Assembly (NCBI GenBank): GCA_910592005.1
Contig: CAJVPP010002603.1
Coordinates: 1 to 14,178 of the forward strand
Reading direction: 5' to 3'
Length of the DNA: 14,178 nucleotides
Source of the DNA: Funneliformis mosseae
Lineage: Eukaryota > Glomeromycota > Glomeromycetes > Glomerales > Glomeraceae
Below are positions 1 through 7,853 of this stretch, piece by piece (the stretch's first letter is position 1; every line of letters begins with the position of its first letter). A program made the translations under genes and the position numbers. Under the pieces are notes generated by a model. That model ran no database searches, had not been told where the DNA came from, and saw nothing but the letters and a program-made list of their open reading frames with translations.

Positions 1-85
1 AGGACTAAAAAACCACCAACGAAAGGACCAACGAAACCACTAACTTACCACCATGAACTACCAACGAACCACCAATGAAAGCAGC
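1..85 (-). repeat. Inverted copy of the GGTGGTT-type minisatellite
   Basis: This block is the reverse complement of parts of the array at 4870-5640. Positions 1-52 match 4975-5026 perfectly in inverted orientation, and 47-77 match 5441-5471 perfectly. The + strand reads as ACCACCAACGAAAGG-type units of 11-12 bp. The window begins inside the block, so its left edge is not visible. It shows that array blocks of opposite orientation bracket the retrotransposon relic and the repeats that follow it. Confidence 0.9.
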
Positions 86-304
86 AGTATGAGAAACTGA
101 AGAAAAAACTGAAGTAAAAGTCAAGAAATAAGATTTATAATATCTATTCAATGATCTAGAATTCAATTGCAATGTATACACAATAATGGTTCTTAAAAGA
201 ACTAAATTAGAATAAACTGAGGAAAATAAAAATAGACCTTAGATTCGTGTTAGCTTCCTGAAATATGAAGAAATAGCTAAGTAGGGAAAAACTACCTAAC
301 TCAC
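86..304. other. AT-rich leader of the retroelement relic, no clear gene
   Basis: No coding signal is secure here. Short pieces in the same frame as the downstream pol relic are interrupted by several stops. This could be the degraded stretch between protease and reverse transcriptase of the element, but no protease motif or LTR boundary is visible. Confidence 0.35.
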
Positions 305-2010
305 ATGACATTTATTAATGAAATATTGGATCGAATTGTATAGAATAACTTGTTTAATAGTCTTGCAGAAACTATGCAAGCAGAAATTGTAAAAGAGGAA
401 GTTGTGACTCCAAAGCAATAAAAGGAAATTGACATTCTAATAAAAGAAAATGAAGACAGATTCATCACCAACATCTCTGAAACTAGACAGTCAACTAGAA
501 TTGGAAGAACTAATGTAACTCGACATAAAATTGATATAAGAAATACTAACCTAATTAGGAGAAATTATTATTAAATGATGAAGGAAGAACAAGAATTTAT
601 CAATAGAGAAATTAAGAAGATGCTATGTGAAGGAATTATTCAAGCATCTAATAGTCCATAGGCATCACCTGCAATTCTTGTAAAGAAAGTGAATAGAAAG
701 AAATGACTATGCATTGATTATAGAGGACTTAACAAACTCACGAGAGAAGATGCTTACCCTTTACCTAGAATTGATGAAATTTTAGAAAACTTAAATGGAG
801 CAAAATGGTTCTTAATATTTGACCTAGCCAGTGGATTTTGGCAAATTGAAATGAATCCTAAAGATAAAGAGAAAATTGCATTCATGATTAAAGGAGGATA
901 TTATGAATTTAATGTTATGCCTTTTGGTTATATAATGCCTCAGTAACCTTTCAAAAATGATGAATAAAGTATTAAAAGAATATATTGACCAATTTGTGGC
1001 AGTCTTTATCAATGACATTATTGTTTATTTGAACAGTTTGAAGAACATTGTGGACACCTTCAAATGCTTTATCATAAACTAAGAAAAGAAAACCTTGCGT
1101 TAAACAAAGAAAAATGTGAAATGTTCAAAAGAGAATTATGATTCTTAAGACATAAAATTAATAAATATAGAATTTTACTGGACTCTTAAAAGATAGAGAA
1201 AGTTCAAGAATTCCCTATACCAAAGAATATGAGACAAATTAAAGGATTTCTTAGATTGGCATCATATTACTGAAAATTTATCAAGGATTTCTCAAAAATT
1301 GCCAAACCTTTGAATAACTTGACAAAGAAAGAAGTTAAATATGATTGGACTAAAGAATGTCAAAATGCATTTGAAACCTTGAAAGGAAAACTGATATAAG
1401 CTCTAATATTAGGATATCCAGACTTTGATAAAATGTTTTATCTATTCACTGACGCTTCAGGAATTGGACTAACCGATAGATACTTAGGAATGAAAAAGGT
1501 TTTTGAAAAGATTAGAGAAAACTATTATTGGTCACAAATGTTTGAAAACATTAGAAATTACATTAAAGCCTGTGATCCTTGCCAAAGAAGAGGGAAGCTT
1601 ACAAAAACAGTATTATCTTATATCCAATACCAGTAGGAAAGCCCTTTGAAAAAATAGGAATAGATTTTATAGGACCATTACCATTGACCAACAAAGAAAA
1701 CTGTTATATAATCGTAGCTACTGATTATTTAACTAAATGACCTGAAACAAGTATGACCACAGCAAATAATGCAAAAATAGTTGTAAAATTTATTTATGAA
1801 AATATAATTTGCCGATATGGATGTTCAAATTATATACTTTCTAACTGAGAAACACATTTTAGAAATTAAGTAGTAGAAGGTTTAATGAATAAGTTTGAAA
1901 TTAAACATCTATTATCAATGCTATACCATCCTTAAACTAATGGATTAGTTGAGCGATTCAATAAGACCTTATGTGAATCTATAGCAAAAGTGATATATTT
2001 ATTATCTATA
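305..2010 (+). pseudogene. Ty3/gypsy retrotransposon pol relic (RT, partial RNase H, integrase)
   Basis: An intact pol copies element RNA into DNA and integrates it; this copy cannot. The pre-RT linker (GRTNVTRHKIDIRN) and RT motifs (CIDYRGLNKL, FDLASGFWQIEM) are read in one frame to about 935. After two frameshifts the catalytic box reads FINDI, with Asn where the first Asp of the xxDD box belongs (1011-1013). Then come the RT thumb, KGFLRLASYY, and the RNase H start FYLFTDASGIGL. The next residues already belong to the integrase zinc-finger region (YYWSQMFENI, ACDPC), so most of RNase H and the His pair of the HHCC finger are deleted. The integrase core lies in another frame from 1624: first Asp in GIDFIGP, second Asp replaced by Asn (1843-1845), Glu in NGLVERF (1951-1953). 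In-frame stops lie at 341, 419, 572, 659, 704, 1139, 1187, 1271, 1397, 1738, 1846, 1867 and 1933. Homology ends near 2010, with no chromodomain or LTR seen. Confidence 0.93.
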
Positions 2011-2154
2011 CCTATGGGATTTGGGATAACATCTAATGCCCATTGAATTATAACCTATGGGAGTTAGAATCGAAAAAAATTCCAAATCCCAATCCCAATT
2101 CTAATCCCAAATTCCAATCCTAATTCCAAATCCTAATCCCAATCCTAATCCAAA
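2011..2154. repeat. Degenerate CCCAAT/CCTAAT hexamer tract with flanking inverted pieces
   Basis: From 2080 to 2154 the + strand is built of AATCCC, AATCCT and AATTCC words with occasional extra A. The opposite strand reads GGGATT/GGATTA. Just upstream, CCTATGGGA occurs twice (2011 and 2054), and TGGGATTTGGGA near 2015 is the complement of words in the tract, so a foldback is possible. The tract abuts the truncated 3' end of the pol relic. Confidence 0.75.
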
Positions 2155-2515
2155 TAAAGACAAAATTAAAAATAATAAAAAAAAATAAATGGGAGAGAGG
2201 GAAAAAAAGGGGGGGAAAGGGGGATAAATAAAAAAAAATCTAAAATCTAAATTAAAAGTTGAATAAGATAAATGAAATAAAAAATAAATTAAATAAATTA
2301 AATAAATTAAATAAATTAAAATATAAAAACAAAATTAAAAAAAAAGATAAACCGAAGTGAAAGGGAATGAATAAAAAAAATGGTATGTATAAAAACTAAA
2401 AAAAAATAAATTAATTAATAAATTAAATAAAAATGAAAAGATAAAAACGAAATTAAAAAAAGGGGAGGGAAGACATTAAAAAAAATAAATTAATTAAAAA
2501 AAAAATACAGAATGA
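2155..2515. repeat. Purine-rich low-complexity tract
   Basis: Almost all + strand bases are A or G apart from T in AAATAAATT-like words. It includes G-runs at about 2193-2222 and 2461-2470, and a perfect 9-bp tandem repeat, AAATAAATT x4, at 2282-2317. Two related stretches (around 2320-2350 and 2435-2462) suggest an older duplication. No gene is seen. Confidence 0.8.
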
Positions 2516-2790
2516 TTTCGTTCTTTTGGATGTGACACTTTAGATACCTTTGGCTCATCACGGTGATATAGTCAGATGCATGATGATTTGATTCTTTTTT
2601 TTTATATTGATTGAGATTACTAATCCCCTTTTTATTATTATTTATTTTAATTTTTTTATCTTCTAAGATGATTTCTTTAGATTCAGATCGATCAGTTTGT
2701 CATAGTGATATAGTCAGGTATGTGACAATTTGATCTATTTTTTTGCATTGATTGGGATTACTAATTCCCTTTTCATTATTTATTTTTTTT
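2516..2790. repeat. Two diverged tandem copies of a ~142-bp unit
   Basis: GTGATATAGTCAG occurs at 2563-2575 and 2705-2717, and ATTGATTGRGATTACTAATYCC occurs at about 2606 and 2747. The offsets are 142 and 141 bp. Words such as GTGACA, TTTGAT and the T-run between the two landmarks keep the same order, so the whole unit was duplicated. No coding frame spans it. Confidence 0.8.
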
Positions 2791-3160
2791 TTTCATTTTT
2801 TTGTTTTTTTCTTTTTATTTTTTTTTTTTTTGTTTATTTATTTAAACTTTTTTTTTTTTACTAATTACTTATCATTTTCGTTTTTTTTAGATTTCTTTTG
2901 TAGCTTTAATTTTTAATTTGTAGTTTTTTCTTTTTTATTTCTTTTTCGTTTTTTTTTTATTTTTATTTTTGTTCCTTTTTTTTATTTCGTTTTATTTTCA
3001 TTTTATTTTCTTTTAGTCTTATCTTTCTTTTTCTTTTTTATTCTTTTTTTGTTTTTTTTTTTTCATTTCATTTTCGTATTTCATTCTCGTTTCATTTTTT
3101 TTCAAAAAAAAAGAAAGAACATAAATAAAATAAAAAATAATTAAAATAAAAGATTTCACC
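2791..3160. repeat. T-rich pyrimidine tract ending in an A-rich junction
   Basis: From 2791 to about 3103 the + strand is nearly all T and C, with scattered ATTTCGTTTT words. It then flips to an A-rich run. The end, AATAATTAAAATAAA (3136-3150), recurs at 5852-5866 at the end of the second pyrimidine tract, so the two tracts share a boundary. No gene is seen. Confidence 0.7.
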
Positions 3161-3350
3161 AGATCTCAGCGATATATTTGTTTTTATATCATGACGCAAT
3201 TTTTGTTTATTGTTTTTTCTACCGTGGTTGCATAACCCGTCTGAAGAGGCGATGTGACTTTTTTTGTTAGTGAACCCACTGGCGTAATATATTATAGGAC
3301 TAGCAATTCTACCTGGGCGATGCCCTGGGATCGCTTCGCGATAAAAAAAA
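3161..3350. other. Higher-GC segment ending in two small hairpins
   Basis: This short segment is richer in G and C than its surroundings. Near its end GGGC-GAT-GCCC (3315-3325) and ATCGC-TTC-GCGAT (3330-3342) form two adjacent perfect stems, followed by an A8 run. It could be the tail of a short interspersed element or a terminator-like structure. No tRNA A or B box was recognised. Confidence 0.5.
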
Positions 3351-3580
3351 GGTAAAGTTTTAACAAATTCTAAGATAAGTTAGGTTTAGTTGGGTTGGGT
3401 TGGAGTTGAAATTGTAGTTGTTTTGGGTTAAAATCAGATTAGAATGATTGAATTGAATTGAATTAGGTTGTAATAAATTGTTATTAATTAAGGTTTAGAT
3501 TGGATTAGGGTGAATTGTTAAGACTCTATAGATAACTTATATTTTTACATAATAATGGGCAATTTTTTCATTTCTTTTAG
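3351..3580. other. G/T-rich degenerate simple sequence, then AT-rich spacer
   Basis: Words such as GTTGGGTTGGGTTGG (about 3389-3405) and GAATTGAATTGAATTAGG (about 3451-3468) give a degenerate low-complexity tract. It is followed by an AT-rich stretch ending in a pyrimidine-rich tract and AG at 3579-3580, which resembles a 3' splice site. No gene is seen inside it. Confidence 0.5.
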
Positions 3581-3703
3581 GTAAAAAACCTTGACATCAC
3601 TAGAAAATTAATTCAATATTTGCTCATGAATACTTTCTCTAAAATTGATTTTAGATCAGCTCAAGATCTTACCAACTTTCAAAGCCATTTCAGCTTCCAG
3701 TGA
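3581..3703 (+). pseudogene. Exon-like open segment, unrecognised product
   Basis: Forty codons are open from 3581 to the TGA at 3701-3703, directly after TTTCTTTTAG. The peptide is mixed and looks coding (for example FSKIDFRSAQDLTNFQSHF), with no homopolymer bias. It has no start codon of its own at the edge, so if real it is an internal exon or a fragment. The word ACCAACTTTCAAAGC (3671-3685) recurs in slightly changed form at 4202-4216, upstream of the second duplicated unit, tying this segment to the following duplication. I do not recognise the family. A chance open frame remains possible. Confidence 0.3.
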
Positions 3704-3867
3704 TCTGATTTGATAAATATTAACTTGTTATGAAGCTCTCTTAGTGCTGAATCGGTTGTCTTGAATTGGAATTTCTATGGCCTTTAGATCACATGATTGC
3801 TTCATTTCAAGGGTTTTAAGAATTTGCAGTTTAAATAATTGATTTTAAACACTCATGGGTAACCCTA

Positions 3868-4180
3868 TTTTCTTACATATTAACATACAATTTTCTCACC
3901 TCCTTTAGATTCCCTGATGCTGAAATTAGTATTCAATATCATTACTTTTTGGACAGCTCCTTTTGCTTCAGTTCAGATAGTTACACTTGCTTGAAATTCT
4001 TTCGTGATGAACCTCAAAATAATCGCTTTCAGTTTTATCCGAATATCTCTGGATTGGGTGATTGGATCGGGATGGTCATGGTCTTGTTTAAAGAAAAGAA
4101 CCTATAGAATCTGCCTATCAAGTTTGAAAGGGCTCAGTCTGGTAGACGCTGAGATATTCACGTTTAAATTTTGTCACGGC
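3868..4180 (+). repeat. Tandem duplication, copy A (period 356 bp)
   Basis: The segment from TTTTCTTACATATTAA to GTCACGGC recurs at 4224-4536 with a constant offset of 356 bp at both ends and in the middle, so few or no indels separate the copies. The copy holds a splice-acceptor-like pyrimidine tract and a 65-codon open segment, annotated separately. Confidence 0.9.
3909..4107 (+). pseudogene. Exon-like open segment A, unrecognised product
   Basis: After a branch-like TTAACAT and a pyrimidine tract ending in AG (3907-3908), 65 codons are open from TTC 3910 to TAG 4105-4107. The peptide includes HYFLDSSFCFSSDSY, FFRDEPQNN and NISGLGDWI. The parallel frame in copy B keeps HYF.DSSFCF, FRDE.QNN..FQ and NISGL.DWI. 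Several A/B differences fall at third positions and are silent (AGC/AGT, TCT/TCA, TTG/TTA, ATC/ATT), which favours past coding on the plus strand. No start codon or upstream exon is certain and the downstream frame is closed, so this is probably a gene fragment. I do not recognise the family. The minus strand also has open stretches and a donor-like GTGAG, so strand is not fully settled. Confidence 0.4.
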
Positions 4181-4223
4181 AAATCGTTTTTTTGTTTTTT
4201 TACCAACTCTCAAAGCTGTTTCA

Positions 4224-4536
4224 TTTTCTTACATATTAATATACAGTTTTCTCACCTTCATTAGGTTTTCTGATGGTGTAATTAGTGTTCTGCTTCATTA
4301 CTTTTCGGACAGTTCCTTTTGCTTCGGTTCTGGTTTTCACATCTGCTTGATATACTTCCGTGATGAACTGCAAAATAATTGCTTTCAGTTATTCTCAAAT
4401 ATCTCAGGATTAAGTGATTGGATTTGGACATATTTGGTCTTGTTTGAAAGAGAATAACCAATCGAATCTGCATATCAAGTATGAAAGGTAGCGGACAGGT
4501 GGAATCGAGATATTCGCGTTTAAAGTTCGTCACGGC
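4224..4536 (+). repeat. Tandem duplication, copy B (period 356 bp)
   Basis: This is the second copy of 3868-4180, clearly diverged by substitutions but in register. Its upstream edge (4202-4223) resembles 3671-3692 rather than the sequence just before copy A. Copy B therefore looks like copy A with about 175 bp (3693-3867) absent. Confidence 0.9.
4265..4457 (+). pseudogene. Exon-like open segment B, paralogue of segment A
   Basis: This is the counterpart of 3909-4107. It follows TTCATTAG, is open for 63 codons from TTT 4266 and ends at TAA 4455-4457. Conserved blocks are HYFSDSSFCF, YFRDELQNN and NISGLSDWI. The stop lies two codons earlier than in copy A, and the sequence beyond it still aligns, so both copies lost the frame in nearly the same place or the exon really ends there. 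Product unknown; probably non-functional. Confidence 0.38.
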
Positions 4537-4869
4537 ATATAGTAACTTTGCTTTTTAATAATTATTTTTAGTTTTTTTTTAATTTCAAAATTTTTTTTGT
4601 AATTATTTTATTATTTTTTAATATATATCATTATTTTTTTTATATTTTTTTTATTTGTATATTTTTATATATATCATATTTTATACCCCACTGGCATTTT
4701 TTATTTTTAATTTTTTTAAATTCCCACGGTATTTTTTTAAAAATTCCCCTCATCGGTAATTTTTTTTTTAGATATTTTTTTAATTTTTAATCTCTATTTA
4801 ATCTAATTTTTTTATTTTATTTTTTTTTTAGTTTCTTTTTCATTTTGTTTAATATATCTTTTTTTAATT
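4537..4869. other. AT-rich low-complexity spacer
   Basis: Long T and AT runs with islands such as CCCACTGGCATT (about 4687) and CCCCTCATCGG (about 4746). No gene or clear tandem repeat is seen. Confidence 0.6.
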
Positions 4870-5640
4870 CTTTGGTGGTTCTTTGGTCCTTTCGTTGGTC
4901 ATTCTTTGATGGTTATTTGGTCCTTTAGTTAGTGGTTTCGTCGGTAGTTCGTTGGTGGCTCGTTGGTGGTCGTAGGTGGTAAGTTAGTGGTTTCGTTGGT
5001 CCTTTCGTTGGTGGTTTTTTAGTCCTTTCGTTGGTCCTTTCATTGTTCTTTAGTCCTTTCGTTGGTAGTTCTCTGGTGGTTCTTTGGTATTTTCGTTAGT
5101 GATTCTTCGGTGGTTTTGTCCTTTCTTTGGTGGTACTTTAGTGGTTCTTGGAAGTCCTTTGGTACTTTCGTTGGTGGTTCGTTGGTGGTTCTTTGATCCT
5201 TTCGTTGGTGATTCTTTGGTCCTTCGTTGGTAGTTCGTTGGTGGTTACATTGGTGGTTTCGTTGGTCCTTCGTTGGTGGTTCTTTAGTCCTTTCGTTGGT
5301 GATTCTTTGATCCTTTCTTTGGTCCTTTCGTACGTGGTTCTTTGTCCTTTCGTTGGTCGTTCGTTAGAGGTTCTTTGGTCTTTTCTTTAGTGGTTATTTG
5401 GTCCTTTCGTTGGTGGTTTCTTGGTGGTTTCTTGGTGGTTCATTGGTGGTTCGTTGGTAGTTCATGGTGGTTCGTTGGTGGTTTTTTGGTCCTTTCATTG
5501 GTGGTTCTATAGTACTTTCGTTGGTGGTTCTTTGGTTCTTTTGTTGGTGGTTTTTTGTCCTTTCGTTGTTGGTTCTTTAGTACTTTCGTTAGTGGTTCTT
5601 TGCTTCTTGAGTTCTTTGCTTCTTTGGTTATTTTCTTCTT
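4870..5640 (+). repeat. GGTGGTTCGTTGGTCC minisatellite array
   Basis: The array consists of irregular 11-12 bp units that alternate between GTTGGTGGTTC-like and TTTGGTCCTTTC-like words for nearly 800 bp. The repetition leaves long open frames (5148-5390, 5421-5792) with a monotonous Val/Leu/Trp/Ser composition. They reflect the repeat and not a gene. Its inverted counterpart is at 1-85. Confidence 0.93.
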
Positions 5641-5870
5641 GGTTTCTTTGCTTTTTTCATTTTTTGTTTCTTTCGTCCTTGGGTACTTTGCTTCTTTGGT
5701 CCTTTTTCTTTCTTTTCTTTTCCTATCCTTTCCTTTCTTTTTCTTTTTTTTCTTTTTTCTTTTTCCTTTTTCGTTCTTGTTTGTTTTTTTAAAAAATAAA
5801 ATATAATAAAAAAGAATAAAGTGAATATAAAAAAAAAAATAAAAAAAAAAAAATAATTAAAATAAAGATT
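5641..5870. repeat. Pyrimidine tract and A-rich junction downstream of the array
   Basis: The minisatellite decays into CTTTCTTTT-type sequence to about 5791, then switches to A-rich DNA. It ends in AATAATTAAAATAAAGATT (5852-5870), close to the end of the other pyrimidine tract at 3136-3155. Confidence 0.7.
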
Positions 5871-6618
5871 ACCTAAATAGAAATTTAATTAATTAATGAA
5901 TAATTAACATACATGCTAAATTATAAACTAATTTTTAATTTATTTTTTATATAAATAATATTATAGACGAAGTTTAAAAAAAAAAAAGTTTCTTCGTGAC
6001 AAATAACTTCACGGCTATGTAATTATTATGATAAGTATCATAGGCGTGATTGTATTGTATTTAATTTGACAGACTAAAGCGTTGAAGCAATAGACTCTCA
6101 ATTAATATCTTATTCAATTTTTGTTGTTTGGATTGAAATTTTTTATGTTTTTCAAATATCAATGATTATTCTTCATTCAATTAATCAAGTATTTACTTTT
6201 TTTTTAAAAAAAATCTAAATATATTTGTTGATCATTTATTTTGTTATTGCTATTAATTATTATGGTTAATTTTATCTAGGAAGGTATTTTAATTGATCTC
6301 ATTAATCAAATTCTAACAATTTTTCGAGTTTATGGAAATAATATCGTCTAGAATGTGCGAAGAAATCTTCTTACATTTACTTTTCGAATTCTTAACGGAT
6401 TCATTTTAAACCTGCGGGGTATTAATTGAAAGTAAAATAGATAATCAGGTACTGGAGGAAGCAAAAAAAAGGCTTACTTTCCTTATCGAATTTTCTATTT
6501 ATGGTTAAGTCAAAATAATGTTTTCACGAGTGAAATAAGGTAAAATATTTAGGGAAAATATTCTTATAACTATTTACTTCTGCTGGAAATCCTGTCCATG
6601 CGTTATCATGAACACTAG
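5871..6618. other. Gene-free AT-rich spacer
   Basis: No convincing frame is seen on either strand. Small structures include ACGAAG..CTTCGT around an A12 run (about 5968-5998) and ATGATA-AG-TATCAT (6029-6042). Base composition is less extreme than in the flanking simple sequence, so an untranslated or decayed gene segment cannot be excluded. Confidence 0.5.
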
Positions 6619-6726
6619 AAGGCTGAAAAGCGTCTTACTTTTAAGGTTTGTGGTAAGCCAACAAGCTCTGAACCCGTTTTATGTAGAAAACATGCTTGCG
6701 GATTTCATGTGACCCATTCAGTATAA
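6619..6726 (+). pseudogene. Short Cys/His-rich open segment, unrecognised
   Basis: Thirty-five codons are open from 6619 to TAA 6724-6726, bounded upstream by TAG 6616-6618. The middle reads VCGKPTSSEPVLCRKHACG, giving C-x10-C-x2-H-x-C. That spacing could be a small zinc-binding knuckle. There is no start codon in the segment, so if coding it is a remnant. It could be chance. Confidence 0.2.
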
Positions 6727-6807
6727 GGCTAGGATGTTAGAAGAGGTTTGCTACTTAATCAATTATATTAACTGGGTGGGGTAACTTTTTTTTCACATTC
6801 TTTGCTT

Positions 6808-6836
6808 AATGTTGCTCGGCTACGCTCCGCAACATT
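6808..6836. other. Hairpin, 8-bp perfect stem
   Basis: AATGTTGC (6808-6815) and GCAACATT (6829-6836) pair perfectly around a 13-nt GC-rich loop. Like the structures at 3315-3342, it stands out as a GC-rich island in AT-rich DNA. Confidence 0.7.
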
Positions 6837-6945
6837 GGTATCCCTATTTGCTTTATGATTTCCCTCTTATAGTACCATACTAAAAATAGGTAGCATATCA
6901 GGAGAGGTTCTATGTACATTTCACTCACCCCAGGTCACACGTAAG

Positions 6946-7065
6946 GATATATGGGGGGGTATATGGTGGGATATAGAGACCTGCATAAGTCCAAATTTTG
7001 AAACCCGGCCCGGCCCGGCCCGTTGCAGGCCTCTAATGGGATATATGATGGAGTATATGACGAGT
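6946..7065. repeat. TATATGG-type degenerate repeats around a GC-rich element
   Basis: GGATATATGG, TATATGGTGGGATATA, GGGATATATGATGG and GTATATGACGAGTATATACG lie on both sides of the element at 6976-7033. The matching TGGGATATA words directly left and right could be a target-site duplication, or simply units of a local minisatellite. Confidence 0.6.
6976..7033. mobile_element. 58-bp GC-rich inverted-repeat element (MITE-like)
   Basis: The ends are GAGACCTGCA (6976-6985) and TGCAGGCCTC (7024-7033), a 9/10 inverted match. The interior holds AAATTTTG and then CCCGG repeated almost four times (7004-7022). It is the most GC-rich stretch of the window and is bordered by near-identical TGGGATATA words. 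No coding capacity. It could be a tiny non-autonomous transposon or a conserved palindromic repeat; sequence alone does not decide. Confidence 0.5.
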
Positions 7066-7497
7066 ATATACGAGGTGTTCCGAAAGTCATATAGCAGGAA
7101 ATCATTTGGGCTATAATGAGGGGCTCTATATAGGGGAGTAATGTTGTATAACGGGAAGCAAAGATTTCAACCAATTATTCCTAACCGTATTCCTTTAAGC
7201 AGCAGGAGGACTGGAATAAATTCTTAGTCACCTATCTACTGGGTTCTATAAAGCAAACAGCTTGGACCACTTCCCCCCGGAAAAATAAAATAATAAAATA
7301 TTATCGTTATAGCAACAAAATTTTCGAAGTTTAAAGTATAAAATTACGAAAACAATTATATCGCAAGGAAAAAAGGGACGGAATTAAGGTGTATGTATAA
7401 ATAAAGGAAGGTGAAATGTGCTAAAACTTAAAAACTTAAAAACTTAAATTTCAAGAGAAACCAGCATTTATTTATTAAAATTTTAATTAGAACGACT
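7066..7497. other. Gene-free spacer with a TATA-like site
   Basis: No supported frame. CCCCCCGG (about 7274-7281) is followed by AT-rich DNA, a TATA-like GTATAAATAAAGG (about 7395-7407) and three AACTTAAAA words (about 7424-7446). No gene follows the TATA-like site on the plus strand. Confidence 0.5.
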
Positions 7498-7577
7498 TGG
7501 CATCCTAACAATAAGGTGTCCTAACAAATTGATGCCAGGATGACAGGATGGTAGAATGCGAGGCTGTCCTAATAATT
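7498..7577. repeat. Cluster of CATCCT/AGGATG direct and inverted repeats
   Basis: GGCATCCTAACAATA, GGTGTCCTAACAAATT and GGCTGTCCTAATAATTT are three related direct copies (starting at 7499, 7515 and 7562). TGGCATC (7498-7504) and GATGCCA (7531-7537) form a stem, and AGGATG occurs twice between. This looks like a decayed palindromic element. Confidence 0.55.
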
Positions 7578-7853
7578 TTTTTTTATAATTATGATTTGCA
7601 AATCCTTAAACAACTCAATATCTCACCCTTCTTATAATTGCCTTTGCTCCCTTACGATATATTATAATTTCGCCGTTTTAACATTATAATTTTTAAATTG
7701 TAATTTCGTTCATTTTTTTTTTAAATCCCGAATTTTCTTAGTTTATTTTTTTTAATTTTCGTATTTTCGCAGTTTTAATTCATAGTGGTATATTGACATT
7801 GCGAAATATTAATAAATATTATTAAAATTTTTTGTTCAATTAAAGCCTTCTGC
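7578..7853. other. AT-rich spacer
   Basis: Contains ATTATAATTTCG/ACATTATAATTTTT-type words repeated loosely (about 7660-7710) and long T runs. Nothing coding is seen. Confidence 0.5.

Noticed and set aside
824..1018. 64-codon minus-strand frame
   Set aside because: Antisense of the reverse-transcriptase relic, whose plus-strand motifs are unmistakable.
305..2010. Reassigned genetic code (stop codons read as Gln)
   Set aside because: Stops also replace Trp and Arg, frameshifts and a deletion are present, catalytic Asp codons are lost, and neighbouring kinase frames use normal stops.
2080..2154. True telomere
   Set aside because: Hexamers are degenerate, not TTAGGG, and lie inside a contig between other features.
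305..2160. LTRs bounding the pol relic
   Set aside because: No direct terminal repeats, primer-binding site or polypurine tract could be placed; both ends run into unrelated repeats.
4004..4533. ATG-initiated frames on plus (4004-4264) and minus (4282-4533) over the 356-bp duplication
   Set aside because: They are not kept in the other copy. The plus frames at 3909 and 4265 are conserved between both copies and show silent differences.
5148..5792. Long plus-strand open frames rich in Val, Leu, Trp and Ser, resembling a membrane protein
   Set aside because: They lie on the minisatellite and pyrimidine tract. The peptide simply mirrors the repeated GGT/GTT/TTC words, and overlapping frames are open as well.
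6935..7174. 79-codon minus-strand frame
   Set aside because: It covers TATATGG repeats and the GC-rich inverted-repeat element. The Tyr/Ile/Pro repetition comes from the DNA repeat.
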